Below are positions 8,821-19,165 of a stretch of 64,000 bases of DNA, one piece after another. A program made the translations under genes and the position numbers. This DNA is from Pseudomonas sp. LS.1a. Lineage in GTDB: Bacteria > Pseudomonadota > Gammaproteobacteria > Pseudomonadales > Pseudomonadaceae. Positions within the stretch are counted from its first letter, which is position 1. The number at the start of each line of letters is the position of its first letter. The stretch lies in the NCBI RefSeq assembly GCF_022533585.1, contig NZ_CP092827.1:4504001-4568000 (forward strand), in the 5' to 3' direction. The notes under the pieces were generated by a model. That model saw nothing but the letters and a program-made list of their open reading frames with translations. It did not search any database and was not told the DNA's origin.

Positions 8821-8850
8821 AAAAAAACCGGCCACCAGGGCCGGTTTTTT
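8821..8850. terminator. Bidirectional intrinsic terminator
   Basis: ACCGGCC (8826-8832) pairs with GGCCGGT (8838-8844), with an A run before and a T run after. It lies between the convergent rnt and peroxiredoxin genes and suits both. Confidence 0.9.
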
Positions 8851-8864
8851 CATGCAGGCAGCAA

Positions 8865-9467
8865 TTACAGCTTGCCAGCGTTCTCGCTCAGGTAGGCAGC
8901 AACACCTTCTGGCGAAGCGTTCATGCCTTTGTCGCCTTTTTTCCAGTTGGCAGGGCAGACTTCGCCGTGCTCTTCGTGGAACTGCAGGGCGTCGACCAGG
9001 CGCAGCAGCTCGTCCATGTTGCGGCCCAGTGGCAGGTCGTTGACGATCTGCGAACGGACAACACCGTTGGTGTCGATCAGGAAGGCGCCACGGAAGGCCA
9101 CGCCGCCTTCGGACTCGACGTCGTAGGCCTTGCAGATTTCGTGGGTCATGTCGGCAGCCAGGGTGTACTTGACCTGGCCGATACCGCCGTTGTTGACCGG
9201 GGTGTTACGCCAGGCGTTGTGGGTGAAGTGCGAGTCGATCGACACGCCGATCACTTCCACGTTGCGCGCCTGGAAGTCAGGGATGCGGTTGTCCAGGGCG
9301 ATCAGCTCGGACGGGCAGACGAAGGTGAAGTCCAGCGGGTAGAAGAACACCAGGCCGTACTTGCCCTTGATGGCCGAAGCCAGGTTGAAGCTGTCGACGA
9401 TCTCGCCATTGCCCAGCACGGCCGGAACGGTGAAATCGGGGGCTTTCTTACCAACGAGTACGCTCAT
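8865..9467 (-). CDS. 2-Cys peroxiredoxin (AhpC/TSA family)
   Basis: Thiol peroxidase reducing hydrogen peroxide and organic hydroperoxides; 200 residues. The peroxidatic Cys51 is in FTFVCPSE and the resolving Cys is in HGEVCPANW near residue 172, so it is a typical 2-Cys enzyme. The start MSVLVGKKAPDF at 9467 is preceded by a GGAG-type site (CAGGAGATTACA); an upstream extension of the frame is not family sequence. Conserved Pseudomonas order places it beside bfd and bfr, consistent with iron and oxidative stress defence. Confidence 0.95.
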   Translation of the reverse strand: MSVLVGKKAPDFTVPAVLGNGEIVDSFNLASAIKGKYGLVFFYPLDFTFVCPSELIALDNRIPDFQARNVEVIGVSIDSHFTHNAWRNTPVNNGGIGQVKYTLAADMTHEICKAYDVESEGGVAFRGAFLIDTNGVVRSQIVNDLPLGRNMDELLRLVDALQFHEEHGEVCPANWKKGDKGMNASPEGVAAYLSENAGKL

Positions 9468-9632
9468 TGTAATCTCCTGATGAGGGTGAAAAACCGTTTG
9501 CCGGGCCAGACGGGCTTGCCCGACATCCAACAAAGGCCGACCATCATACACGGCTTCTGATGACAGGCCGACTCCAACGACAAAGCAACCGCCGGTCGCT
9601 CAAGCACGGCCCTTCCAGAAACTCTTTTGACA

Positions 9633-9650
9633 AGCATTCTCATTAACATT
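9633..9650. promoter_or_regulatory. Fur-like box upstream of bfd
   Basis: The sequence AGCATTCTCATTAACATT reads on the other strand as three Fur hexamers in a row (AATGTT AATGAG AATGCT). It lies about 45 bases upstream of the bfd start. Iron repression of bfd is known in Pseudomonas, so this fits. Confidence 0.65.
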
Positions 9651-9691
9651 AAGCTCCACCCCATCGAGCCCACCAACGATGGTCAGCCTTT

Positions 9692-9910
9692 ATGTATGTG
9701 TGTCTTTGTGTCGGCGTTACCGACGGACAGATCCGCGATGCGATCTATGAAGGATGCTGCAGCTACAAGGAAGTGCGAGCCGCGACCAACGTCGCCAGCC
9801 AGTGTGGTAAATGTGCCTGCGTGGCCAAGCAGGTGGTCCGCGAGACCCTGACCGAGCTCCAGGTCAGCCAGGCAGCCCTGCCCTACCCTGTGGAATTTAC
9901 CGCGGCCTGA
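9692..9910 (+). CDS. bfd: Bacterioferritin-associated ferredoxin
   Basis: A 72-residue [2Fe-2S] ferredoxin that binds bacterioferritin and delivers electrons for release of stored iron as Fe(II). The four ligands are in the Bfd pattern C4-x-C6 and C38-x2-C41 (YVCLCVG, SQCGKCAC). The full small fold is present. It is just upstream of bfr, with a Fur-like box before it and a terminator after it, so it is probably expressed separately under iron starvation. Confidence 0.96.
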   Translation: MYVCLCVGVTDGQIRDAIYEGCCSYKEVRAATNVASQCGKCACVAKQVVRETLTELQVSQAALPYPVEFTAA

Positions 9911-9928
9911 AAACCCAGAATTCAAAGA

Positions 9929-9953
9929 ACCGGACCTGGCGTCCGGTTTTTTT
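9929..9953 (+). terminator. Intrinsic terminator after bfd
   Basis: ACCGGAC (9929-9935), loop CTGGC, GTCCGGT (9941-9947), then a run of seven T. It separates bfd from bfr transcription. Confidence 0.92.
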
Positions 9954-9996
9954 ATGCCCGCAATTCAATAAGTTAGCGCTCCAACGCGGTTCACAA

Positions 9997-10014
9997 ACAT
10001 TCTTATTTCCATTA
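9997..10014. promoter_or_regulatory. Fur-like box upstream of bfr
   Basis: ACATTCTTATTTCCATTA reads on the other strand as TAATGG AAATAA GAATGT, a weaker three-hexamer Fur-type match. It lies about 100 bases before the bfr start. Fur-dependent control of bacterioferritin is plausible but indirect regulation is equally possible. Confidence 0.4.
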
Positions 10015-10111
10015 ATTTTCACTTATTATTCAAGAACTTAGGTTTGACACACCTAAGTATCGGGCTCAAACTTCCCTGCATTGGCACACTTCTACAGGGC
10101 AGGAACCCGAC

Positions 10112-10585
10112 ATGAAAGGCGACGTAAGCGTCATCCAGCATCTCAACAAGATCCTCGGAAACGAGCTGGTCGCGATCAACCAGTACTTCCTGCACGCACG
10201 CATGTACGAAGATTGGGGCCTGAACAAACTCGGCAAGCACGAGTACAAGGAATCCATCGACGAGATGAAGCACGCTGACAAACTGATCAAGCGTATTCTC
10301 TTCCTCGAAGGCATCCCCAACGTCCAGGACCTGGGCAAGCTGCTGATTGGCGAGCACACCAAAGAGATGCTCGAATGCGACCTGAAGATCGAACAGAAAG
10401 GCCTGGCCGACCTGAAAGCAGCCATCGCTCATTGCGAAACCGCTGGCGACTTCGGCTCGCGTGACATGCTCGAAGATATCCTCGAGTCCGAGGAAGAACA
10501 CATCGACTGGCTGGAAACCCAGCTGGGGCTGATCGACAAGATCGGTATCGAGAACTACCTGCAGTCGCAGATGGGCGAAGAATAA
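10112..10585 (+). CDS. bfr: Bacterioferritin
   Basis: Iron-storage protein forming a 24-subunit shell with haem at subunit interfaces; 157 residues. Diiron ferroxidase ligands Glu18, Glu51 and His54 are at their usual places, with further ligands Glu94, Glu127 and His130 in the third and fourth helices. Haem ligand Met52 is present ([10 protein letters not shown]), so this is the haem-binding (BfrB-type) subunit. Its partner ferredoxin Bfd is encoded immediately upstream. Confidence 0.96.
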   Translation: MKGDVSVIQHLNKILGNELVAINQYFLHARMYEDWGLNKLGKHEYKESIDEMKHADKLIKRILFLEGIPNVQDLGKLLIGEHTKEMLECDLKIEQKGLADLKAAIAHCETAGDFGSRDMLEDILESEEEHIDWLETQLGLIDKIGIENYLQSQMGEE

Positions 10586-10599
10586 ATATTCGCCCCATG

Positions 10600-10626
10600 A
10601 AAAAACCCGCGATCAGCGGGTTTTTT
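10600..10626. terminator. Bidirectional intrinsic terminator between bfr and grxD
   Basis: An AAAAAACCCGC / GCGGGTTTTTT stem around GATCA lies between two convergent genes, with a T run on both strands. Confidence 0.92.
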
Positions 10627-10642
10627 CATGCTTGCCGGAAAA

Positions 10643-10978
10643 TCAGGCCTCGGAAGCCTTGGCCTTGGCAGCCGCTTCCTTGATCAGGGTTTGCAGCTCA
10701 CCCTTCTCGAACATTTCCAGCATGATGTCGCTGCCGCCGACCAGTTCACCGGCTACCCACAGCTGCGGGAAGGTCGGCCAGTTGGCGTATTTTGGCAGGT
10801 TCGCGCGGATTTCCGGGTTCTGCAGGATGTCGACGTAGGCGAACTTCTCGCCACAACCCATCACGGCCTGCGATGCACGCGCAGAGAAGCCACACTGCGG
10901 GGCATTCGGCGAGCCTTTCATGTAAAGCAGAATGGTGTTGTTGGCAATCTGCTCTTTGATCGTTTCGATGATATCCAT
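10643..10978 (-). CDS. grxD: Monothiol glutaredoxin (Grx4 type)
   Basis: A 111-residue monothiol glutaredoxin involved in storing and passing on [2Fe-2S] clusters. The active-site CGFS motif is at Cys29 (APQCGFSARA), with the glutathione-binding WPTFPQLW and GGSDI segments downstream. The tail is Ala/Lys-rich. It is convergent with bfr and belongs to the conserved peroxiredoxin-bfd-bfr-grxD iron/redox cluster. Confidence 0.96.
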   Translation of the reverse strand: MDIIETIKEQIANNTILLYMKGSPNAPQCGFSARASQAVMGCGEKFAYVDILQNPEIRANLPKYANWPTFPQLWVAGELVGGSDIMLEMFEKGELQTLIKEAAAKAKASEA

Positions 10979-11069
10979 GTAGCACCTCGGCTGAACTTTC
11001 CGACGCGGTCGTCGGCACGGTGACGCATTGTAACGGAAAGCCGAGCAGCATGCTCGGCCTTACCGTTCC

Positions 11070-13178
11070 TTACGCGGCCTCTACCTGCACGGGTACGCCA
11101 TTGAGGGCGGCATTGCCGGAAACCTGGTCACGCAGGCGCTCATCGGTGAGGTCGTTGGCACTCACGCCAGGTTGCGCCTGGGCGATCTGCATGTGCACGC
11201 CCTGGCGAGAATGACCGAAGCCATGGGGCAGGCTGACCACACCCGGCATCATGTCCTCGCAGGCCTGCACCTCGACTTCAAGGTCCCCGGTACGCGAGCG
11301 GATACGAACCCGCTGGCCGTCCTGCAACTGCCGCTGCTGCAGGTCTTGCGGGTGCATCAACAACTGATGTCGCGGTTTGCCTTTCACCAGACGATGGCAG
11401 TTGTGCATCCACGAGTTGTTGCTGCGGACATGGCGGCGGCCGATCAGCAGCAGTTCGCCCGGCATCGGGGGGGCTTGTTGGGCCAGCCGGCGCAGGTCGT
11501 CCAGCAACACCTGGGGCGCCGCTTCGACAGCCTTGCTGGCAGTCGTCAGCCGTGCGGCGAGGTTGGCGCGCAGTGGCCCCAGGTCAAGGCCATGCGGGTG
11601 CTCGTCCAGCACTGCCAGCGACAATTGCCAGGGCGTCGCCTCACCATAGCGCCCCTTGCGCAGAGCCAGGTCGATCATCTGCGCTGGCGCCCAGGTCGGT
11701 TTCAACTCCAGCCCGGCGCGCCTGGCGAACGCTTGTGCCAGCCCAACGAAAATCTCCCAGTCATGCAGTGCCCCTTCGGGCTTGGCCAGGATCGCCCGGT
11801 TGAAGCGCGTCACGTTGCGCACGGCCAGCAGGTTGAACGTGCTGTCGTAATGGTCGTTTTCCAGCGCCCAGGTGGAAGGCAGGATCAGGTCGGCATGGCG
11901 GGTAGTCTCGTTGATGTACAGGTCGATGCTGAGCATGAATTCCAACCCCTCCAGCGCCGTATCCAGCTGGCGGCCATTGGGTGTGGACAGCACCGGGTTG
12001 CCGGCCACCGTCACCAGGGCACGCACCTGCCCTTCGCCGGGTGTCAGCACTTCTTCGGCCAACGCCGCCACGGGTAGTTCACCGCCGTACTCGGGCAACC
12101 CCGACACCCGGCTCTGCCAGGCGTTGAAATGGCCACCCGAGGTGGTCGCCACCAGATCGACGGCAGGCTCGGTGCACAACGCGCCGCCTTCACGGTCAAG
12201 GTTGCCGGTCACCAGGTTGATCAGTTGCACCAGCCAATGGCAAAGGGTGCCGAAGGTCTGGGTCGAAACCCCCATGCGGCCATAGCACACAGCCTTGTCG
12301 GCCGCGGCGAAGTCCCGTGCCAGCTGGCGAATGTCTGTCGCGGCAATGCCACAGTGCGCGCTCATGGCCTCTGCGCTGAACGGCGCGATTGCTTCGCGCA
12401 CCTGCTGCAGGCCGGTGACCGGCAAGTGCGAGCCACGCGCCAGGCCTTCAGCGAACAGGGTGTTGAGCAAGCCACACAACAAGGCCGCATCCCCTCCCGG
12501 GCGGATGAACAGGTGACTGTCGGCCATGGCCGCCGTTTCGCTGCGCCGCGGGTCCACCACCACCAGGCGCCCGCCCCGGGCGCGCAGGGCCTTCAGGCGC
12601 TTTTCCACGTCCGGCACGGTCATGATGCTGCCATTGGAGGCCAGCGGGTTGCCGCCAAGGATCAGCATGAAACCGGTCTGGTCGATATCCGGGATCGGCA
12701 GCAGCAGGCCATGGCCGTACATCAAGTGGCTGACCAGGTGCTGCGGCAACTGGTCCACCGAGGTGGCAGAAAAGCGGTTGCGGGTTTTCAGCAGGCCCAG
12801 GAAGTAGTTGCTGTGGGTCATCAAACCGTAGTTGTGCACGCTCGGGTTGCCTTGGTACACCGCCACGGCATTGCGCCCATGGGCCTGCTGGATCGCCCAC
12901 AGCCTGTCGGCGGCCAGGGCAAAAGCCTCATCCCAGCCGATGGCCTGCCAGTGCTCGCCCACCCGCTTGTGCGGCTGGCGCAGGCGGTCAGGGTCGTTCT
13001 GGATGTCCTGCAGGGCCACGGCCTTTGGGCAGACATGACCACGGCTGAACGGGTCCTGGGGGTCGCCCTTGATCGAACTGATCAGCGCCCGCCCATCGTC
13101 GTCATGGCTGACTTCGATATTCAGCCCACAGATCGCTTCGCACAGGTGACAGGCACGGTGATGCAGGGTCTTGGTCAT
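11070..13178 (-). CDS. Molybdopterin-dependent oxidoreductase, soluble, substrate unknown
   Basis: A 702-residue protein of the formate dehydrogenase/nitrate reductase (DMSO reductase) superfamily. An N-terminal [4Fe-4S] site uses Cys10, Cys13, Cys17 and Cys50 (CHLCEAICG...GHVCPKA). It is followed by the large molybdopterin domains (ILGGNPLASNG, VVDPRRSETA) and a C-terminal dinucleotide-binding domain (LIGRRHVRSNNSWMHN). No twin-arginine signal is present, so it should be cytoplasmic. No small electron-transfer subunit is adjacent. The start at 13178 has AGAGG upstream; the longer frame to 13358 is not family sequence. The natural substrate cannot be read from the sequence. Confidence 0.88.
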   Translation of the reverse strand: MTKTLHHRACHLCEAICGLNIEVSHDDDGRALISSIKGDPQDPFSRGHVCPKAVALQDIQNDPDRLRQPHKRVGEHWQAIGWDEAFALAADRLWAIQQAHGRNAVAVYQGNPSVHNYGLMTHSNYFLGLLKTRNRFSATSVDQLPQHLVSHLMYGHGLLLPIPDIDQTGFMLILGGNPLASNGSIMTVPDVEKRLKALRARGGRLVVVDPRRSETAAMADSHLFIRPGGDAALLCGLLNTLFAEGLARGSHLPVTGLQQVREAIAPFSAEAMSAHCGIAATDIRQLARDFAAADKAVCYGRMGVSTQTFGTLCHWLVQLINLVTGNLDREGGALCTEPAVDLVATTSGGHFNAWQSRVSGLPEYGGELPVAALAEEVLTPGEGQVRALVTVAGNPVLSTPNGRQLDTALEGLEFMLSIDLYINETTRHADLILPSTWALENDHYDSTFNLLAVRNVTRFNRAILAKPEGALHDWEIFVGLAQAFARRAGLELKPTWAPAQMIDLALRKGRYGEATPWQLSLAVLDEHPHGLDLGPLRANLAARLTTASKAVEAAPQVLLDDLRRLAQQAPPMPGELLLIGRRHVRSNNSWMHNCHRLVKGKPRHQLLMHPQDLQQRQLQDGQRVRIRSRTGDLEVEVQACEDMMPGVVSLPHGFGHSRQGVHMQIAQAQPGVSANDLTDERLRDQVSGNAALNGVPVQVEAA

Positions 13179-13576
13179 GGCCGCCTCTGCCTTGTTGTCG
13201 TGGAGGTAGTTGTGAAGAGTTGTCGAACATCGACTATGCACCCAGCCCCCACCACCGGCCAGCGCGCTTCGCGGCGTGAATCCACCGACATCAGGCACAC
13301 GATTTGCGACAGCCATTTGCCAAATTGCCAGCAAGCCGTGTACAACCCTCTGTAGCAAATAAAAAACAGCACAGCCCGTCGGATAAAGACACCCTTTGCA
13401 ACACCCTTTGGTATTGGGCAGCTGTTTCCCCTCTTGGCTTCAGGCGACATTTACTTATAGTATTGCGCCTTTCCCTATTTCGTCCGCCCCCGTGCGGCTT
13501 ACGCCGCAGGTCACTCCCGTTGTCAAAAAAAACCATACGGTCGACCTGCATACCGTTGCAGATAAGGTAGTCAATC
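13179..13576. other. 398-base divergent intergenic region
   Basis: It separates the molybdopterin oxidoreductase (minus) and argF (plus). It should hold both promoters, and the argF-proximal half is AT-richer. No clear ArgR site, repeat or RNA gene was recognised; the open frames seen there lack ribosome sites and family similarity. Confidence 0.55.
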
Positions 13577-14497
13577 ATGAGCGCTAGGCACTTTCTCTCC
13601 CTGCTGGACTTCACCACCGACGAATTGCTCGGTGTGATCCGCCGCGGCATCGAGCTGAAGGACCTGCGCAAGCGAAGCGTGTTGTTCGAGCCCCTGAAGA
13701 ACCGCGTGCTGGGCATGATCTTCGAGAAGTCCTCGACCCGTACCCGCGTGTCGTTCGAGGCCGGCATGATCCAGCTCGGCGGCCAGGCCATCTTCCTGTC
13801 CCCGCGCGACACCCAGCTGGGCCGTGGCGAGCCGATCGGCGACAGCGCCATCGTGCTGTCGAGCATGCTCGACGTGGTGATGATCCGTACCCACGCCCAC
13901 AGCACCCTGACCGAATTCGCCGCCAACTCGCGTGTGCCGGTGATCAACGCCCTGTCCGACGAGTCGCACCCGTGCCAGCTGCTGGCCGACATGCAGACCT
14001 TCCTCGAACACCGCGGCTCGATCCAGGGCAAGACCGTGGCCTGGATCGGCGACGGCTTCAACATGTGCAACTCGTACATCGAGGCGGCCAGGCAGTTCGA
14101 CTTCCAGCTGCGCATCGCCTGCCCCGAAGGCTACGAGCCGGACCCACGCTTCATGGCCATTGGCGGCGACCACGTGCAGATCGTGCGCGACCCGAAGGAA
14201 GCCGTGCGCGGCGCCCACCTGGTGACCACGGATGTCTGGACTTCCATGGGCCAGGAGGAGGAAACTGCACGGCGCCTGGCGCATTTCGCGCCTTACCAGG
14301 TCACCCGCGCACTGCTCGACCTGGCGGCACCCGACGCCCTGTTCATGCACTGCCTGCCAGCCCACCGTGGTGAGGAAATCAGCCATGACCTGCTCGACGA
14401 CCCTCGTTCGGTCGCCTGGGACCAGGCTGAAAACCGCCTGCATGCACAGAAGGCCCTTCTCGAATTCCTTGTAGAACCGGCTTACCACCACGCATGA
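13577..14497 (+). CDS. argF: Ornithine carbamoyltransferase, anabolic
   Basis: Converts ornithine and carbamoyl phosphate to citrulline in arginine synthesis; 306 residues, the size of the Pseudomonas anabolic enzyme. The carbamoyl-phosphate loop SSTRTR is at 52-57, with HPCQ ([12 protein letters not shown]) and the ornithine-binding [10 protein letters not shown] towards the C-terminus. The start ATG at 13577 gives the family N-terminus [12 protein letters not shown]. The last four bases overlap the next gene (ATGA), so an ABC ATPase gene is translated with it. Confidence 0.96.
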   Translation: MSARHFLSLLDFTTDELLGVIRRGIELKDLRKRSVLFEPLKNRVLGMIFEKSSTRTRVSFEAGMIQLGGQAIFLSPRDTQLGRGEPIGDSAIVLSSMLDVVMIRTHAHSTLTEFAANSRVPVINALSDESHPCQLLADMQTFLEHRGSIQGKTVAWIGDGFNMCNSYIEAARQFDFQLRIACPEGYEPDPRFMAIGGDHVQIVRDPKEAVRGAHLVTTDVWTSMGQEEETARRLAHFAPYQVTRALLDLAAPDALFMHCLPAHRGEEISHDLLDDPRSVAWDQAENRLHAQKALLEFLVEPAYHHA

Positions 14498-15603
14498 GTC
14501 AACCCCTACTGCTCAACCTGCGCAACCTCGCCTGCGGCTATGGCGACCAGCGCATCGTCCAGAACCTCAATCTGCACCTGAACGCAGGCGACATCGGTTG
14601 CCTGCTGGGTTCATCCGGTTGCGGCAAGACCACCACCCTGCGCGCCATCGCCGGTTTCGAGCCGGTGCACGACGGCGAGATCCAGCTGGCGGGCGAGGTC
14701 ATTTCCCGCGCCGGTTTCACCCTGGCCCCGGAAAAACGCCGCATCGGCATGGTGTTCCAGGACTATGCGCTGTTCCCGCACCTGACCGTGGCGCAGAACG
14801 TTGCCTTCGGCATCGCCAAGCACCCGCGCCAGGCCGAGGTCATCGAAGAGATGCTCGAGCTGGTCAAGCTGGGCGGCCTGGGCGGGCGCTACCCGCACGA
14901 ACTGTCCGGCGGCCAACAGCAACGGGTCGCCCTGGCCCGTGCGCTGGCACCGGAGCCGCAACTGCTGCTGCTCGACGAGCCATTCTCCAACCTCGACGTG
15001 GAGCTGCGCCGGCGCCTGAGCCATGAGGTGCGCGACATCCTCAAGAGCCGTGGCACCAGCGCCATCCTGGTGACCCATGACCAGGAAGAAGCCTTTGCCG
15101 TCAGCGACCAGGTCGGCGTGTTCAAGGAAGGCCGCCTGGAGCAGTGGGACACGCCCTACAACCTTTACCACGAGCCGCAGACGCCGTTCGTGGCCAGCTT
15201 CATCGGCCAGGGGTATTTCATCCGTGGGCAGATGAGCAGCCACGAGGCAGTCAATACCGAGCTGGGTGAACTGCGCGGCAACCGTGCCTACATCATGGCG
15301 CCGGGCAGCTCGGTGGATGTGCTGCTGCGCCCTGACGATATCGTCCACGCACCGGGCAGCGCGCTGCAAGCGAACATCGTCGGCAAAAGCTTCCTTGGTG
15401 CATCGACCTTGTACCGCCTGCAGTTGCCGACCGGCAGCCAGCTGGAGGCGATCTTCCCTAGCCATGACGACCATCAGGTCGGTGAGGATGTGGGGATTGC
15501 GGTAAAGGCCGATCACCTGGTGCTGTTCCCCGTGCCGGGTAGCGTGGCGGCGCAGTTGCCGCGGCAGGAAAACGGCGTGCGTCGATACAGTTCGGCGACC
15601 TGA
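14494..15603 (+). CDS. ABC transporter ATP-binding protein, FbpC/PotA-like, without partners
   Basis: A 369-residue ATPase with Walker [11 protein letters not shown]-loop [11 protein letters not shown], signature [15 protein letters not shown], Walker [13 protein letters not shown] and H-loop [10 protein letters not shown]-terminal TOBE-type regulatory domain covers about 250-369. This layout is found in ferric iron, polyamine and sulfate importers. No permease or binding protein is encoded nearby. It overlaps argF by four bases, which suggests co-expression with arginine synthesis, but the cargo and partner permease are unknown. Confidence 0.88.
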   Translation: MSQPLLLNLRNLACGYGDQRIVQNLNLHLNAGDIGCLLGSSGCGKTTTLRAIAGFEPVHDGEIQLAGEVISRAGFTLAPEKRRIGMVFQDYALFPHLTVAQNVAFGIAKHPRQAEVIEEMLELVKLGGLGGRYPHELSGGQQQRVALARALAPEPQLLLLDEPFSNLDVELRRRLSHEVRDILKSRGTSAILVTHDQEEAFAVSDQVGVFKEGRLEQWDTPYNLYHEPQTPFVASFIGQGYFIRGQMSSHEAVNTELGELRGNRAYIMAPGSSVDVLLRPDDIVHAPGSALQANIVGKSFLGASTLYRLQLPTGSQLEAIFPSHDDHQVGEDVGIAVKADHLVLFPVPGSVAAQLPRQENGVRRYSSAT

Positions 15604-15616
15604 TTCAAAATCCTGA

Positions 15617-15737
15617 GGCCGCTTTGCGGCCCTTTCGCGACTCAAGGCCGCTCCCACAGGTACAGCGCACCATTCACGGGCGGCGTTGTACCTGTGGGAG
15701 CGGCCTTGAGTCGCGAAAGGGCTGCAAAGCAGCCCCG
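15617..15737. repeat. Long REP-type inverted repeat
   Basis: Arms CCTTTCGCGACTCAAGGCCG... (15631-15664) and its reverse complement (15687-15720) form a 34-bp inverted repeat around a short spacer. It contains the GGCCGCTCCCACAGG variant of the palindrome family and lies between convergent genes. Confidence 0.88.
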
Positions 15738-15744
15738 AAAATTC

Positions 15745-16215
15745 TCAGCCCCGCCCGATCCCGGCAAACTTGCCCTGGGTATGCTCGGCCAATACCGCTG
15801 CCGCCAACTCCACCTCCAGCCCACGCCGCCCGGCGCTGACATGGATGGTTGCAAAGTTCTGTGCCGAGTCATCGATAAAGGTGCGCAGGCGCTTCTTCTG
15901 CCCCAACGGGCTGATCCCTCCCACCAGGTACCCCGTGGCCCGCTGCGCCGCCGCCGGGTCGGCCATCTCGCACTTTTTCACCCCGGCAGCATGGGCCAGG
16001 GCCTTGAGGTCCAGCGTGCCCACCACAGGCACCACCGCCACCAGCAACTCCCCCTTCTCGCTGCTCGCCAGCAAGGTCTTGAACACCTGCTGCGGGTCGA
16101 GACCGAGCTTTTCCGCAGCCTCAAGACCATATGACGCCGACTTGGGGTCATGTTCGTAACTGTGCACACGATGCTCGGCGCGGTGCTTCTTCAACAGGTC
16201 TAGGGCGGGGGTCAT
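15745..16215 (-). CDS. ybaK: Cys-tRNA(Pro)/Cys-tRNA(Cys) deacylase YbaK
   Basis: A 156-residue editing enzyme of the YbaK/EbsC family, which hydrolyses Cys wrongly charged on tRNA-Pro in trans. The conserved Lys of the family is in the segment VFKTLLAS (about residues 45-52), and the [17 protein letters not shown] segment typical of YbaK is present. It is a single-gene unit, convergent with the ABC ATPase gene across a long inverted repeat. Confidence 0.92.
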   Translation of the reverse strand: MTPALDLLKKHRAEHRVHSYEHDPKSASYGLEAAEKLGLDPQQVFKTLLASSEKGELLVAVVPVVGTLDLKALAHAAGVKKCEMADPAAAQRATGYLVGGISPLGQKKRLRTFIDDSAQNFATIHVSAGRRGLEVELAAAVLAEHTQGKFAGIGRG

Positions 16216-16518
16216 GCAGGGGCTCCGGTCGGGGACGGCTCGGTGGCTACTTTAGGATAATTCCCACATCGCAGCCAGCGCACAGCAAGCGCACCCCTCT
16301 AGTACGCGGATCCGCACCGGAAATCAGCAGCCAGCTCGTGACCGACCGTTCACTTTCGACCTTTGACATCAGCGTTTCTTGTCTATATTTTTTCGTTTCT
16401 GAATAAATGGTGCACTTTTAAGGTGCATTTCCTACATCTGCCTGGGGTCAATGGGGATAGACTCCAGGCTTTGCTGTCGAGCGCCACGCGCCTCACAACA
16501 AAAAAAACGAGGTCATAC
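16216..16518 (+). promoter_or_regulatory. glpF upstream region with possible GlpR and Crc/Hfq sites
   Basis: The 303-base region before glpF holds the promoter of the glycerol uptake genes. Weak GlpR-like half-sites are at about 16347-16367 (TTCACTTTCG) and 16385-16409 (TTTTTTCGTTTCTGAA). An A-rich tract with the CA-type pattern ACAACAAAAAAAA (16495-16507) directly before the ribosome site resembles Crc/Hfq translational repression targets in P. putida. These are pattern matches only. Confidence 0.45.
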
Positions 16519-17370
16519 ATGACGACTGCTCTACGCCAACCCACGCTGTCCAGCCAATGCCTGGCCGAGTTCCTCGGTACTGCACTGCTCATCTTCTTCG
16601 GTACCGGCTGCGTCGCCGCGCTCAAGGTCGCGGGCGCCAGCTTCGGCCTGTGGGAAATCAGCATCATCTGGGGCGTGGGCGTCAGCATGGCGATCTACCT
16701 CACCGCCGGCATTTCCGGCGCGCACCTGAACCCGGCGGTGAGCATCGCCCTCACCCTGTTCGCCGGTTTCGACAAGCGCAAGCTGCCCTTCTACATGCTG
16801 GCCCAGGTATGCGGCGCGTTCTGTGGCGCAGCGTTGGTCTACACCCTGTACAGCAACCTGTTCTTCGATTTCGAACAGGCCCACGCCATGTTGCGCGGTA
16901 GCGAAGCCAGCCTGGAGCTGGCCTCGGTGTTCTCCACCTATCCGCACCCGTCGCTGTCCACCGGCCAGGCGTTCCTGGTCGAAGTGGTCATCACCGCCAT
17001 CCTGATGGCCGTGATCATGGCCCTGACCGACGACAACAACGGCCTGCCGCGCGGCGCCATGGCCCCGCTGCTGATCGGCCTGTTGATCGCCGTGATCGGC
17101 AGCGCAATGGGCCCGTTGACCGGCTTTGCCATGAACCCGGCCCGCGATTTCGGGCCAAAACTCATGACCTTCCTGGCCGGTTGGGGCGAAATCGCCTTCA
17201 CTGGCGGTCGGGACATGCCTTATTTCCTGGTTCCGGTGTTCGCACCGATCCTTGGCGCCTGCCTGGGGGCCGCGACCTATCGCGGCCTGATCGCCCGCAA
17301 CCTGCCAATGGCAGCCGCCGTGAACCCTGAGACAAATGACAATCGCCAGGGCGATACTCAAGTCAATTGA
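16519..17370 (+). CDS. glpF: Glycerol uptake facilitator (aquaglyceroporin)
   Basis: An inner-membrane channel for glycerol; 283 residues with six membrane helices and the two half-helix NPA motifs GAHLNPAVSIAL and GFAMNPARDFGP. The Asp after the second NPA-R is typical of glycerol facilitators rather than water channels. The start MTTALRQPTL at 16519 follows AACGAGGTC; the upstream open frame lacks family similarity. It is followed 51 bases later by glpK, as in other pseudomonads. Confidence 0.96.
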   Translation: MTTALRQPTLSSQCLAEFLGTALLIFFGTGCVAALKVAGASFGLWEISIIWGVGVSMAIYLTAGISGAHLNPAVSIALTLFAGFDKRKLPFYMLAQVCGAFCGAALVYTLYSNLFFDFEQAHAMLRGSEASLELASVFSTYPHPSLSTGQAFLVEVVITAILMAVIMALTDDNNGLPRGAMAPLLIGLLIAVIGSAMGPLTGFAMNPARDFGPKLMTFLAGWGEIAFTGGRDMPYFLVPVFAPILGACLGAATYRGLIARNLPMAAAVNPETNDNRQGDTQVN

Positions 17371-17394
17371 CGCCGGCATCAAGCCCAGCCCTGA

Positions 17395-18921
<1,527 letters not shown>

Positions 18922-18947
18922 TCCCCGGCGCGAAAGCATGCCCAAAT

Positions 18948-19022
18948 CCTGTGGGAGCGGCGTTACCCGTGAAGATGGCACCGGCTGCGCCGGTGTTCGC
19001 GGCTAAAGCCGTTCCCACAGGG
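18948..19022. repeat. REP pair after glpK
   Basis: CCTGTGGGAGCGGCGTTACC (18948-18967, continuing to about 18974) and an inverted copy ending GCCGTTCCCACAGGG (about 18995-19022). This is a degenerate pair of the common palindrome, between glpK and glpR. Confidence 0.82.
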
Positions 19023-19165
19023 ACCAGTGCAAGCTTCCGGGTTTTGTGGATGGCGGGCGCCGCGGCAGGGACCGCGTGAAACAGCAGGCCCGTTAGTCTA
19101 CTGGCCGTAGTCCGCGTCCTACGGCATCATTGCAGCATTTGTCCGGCAGCCCCAAAGGACCGCCC

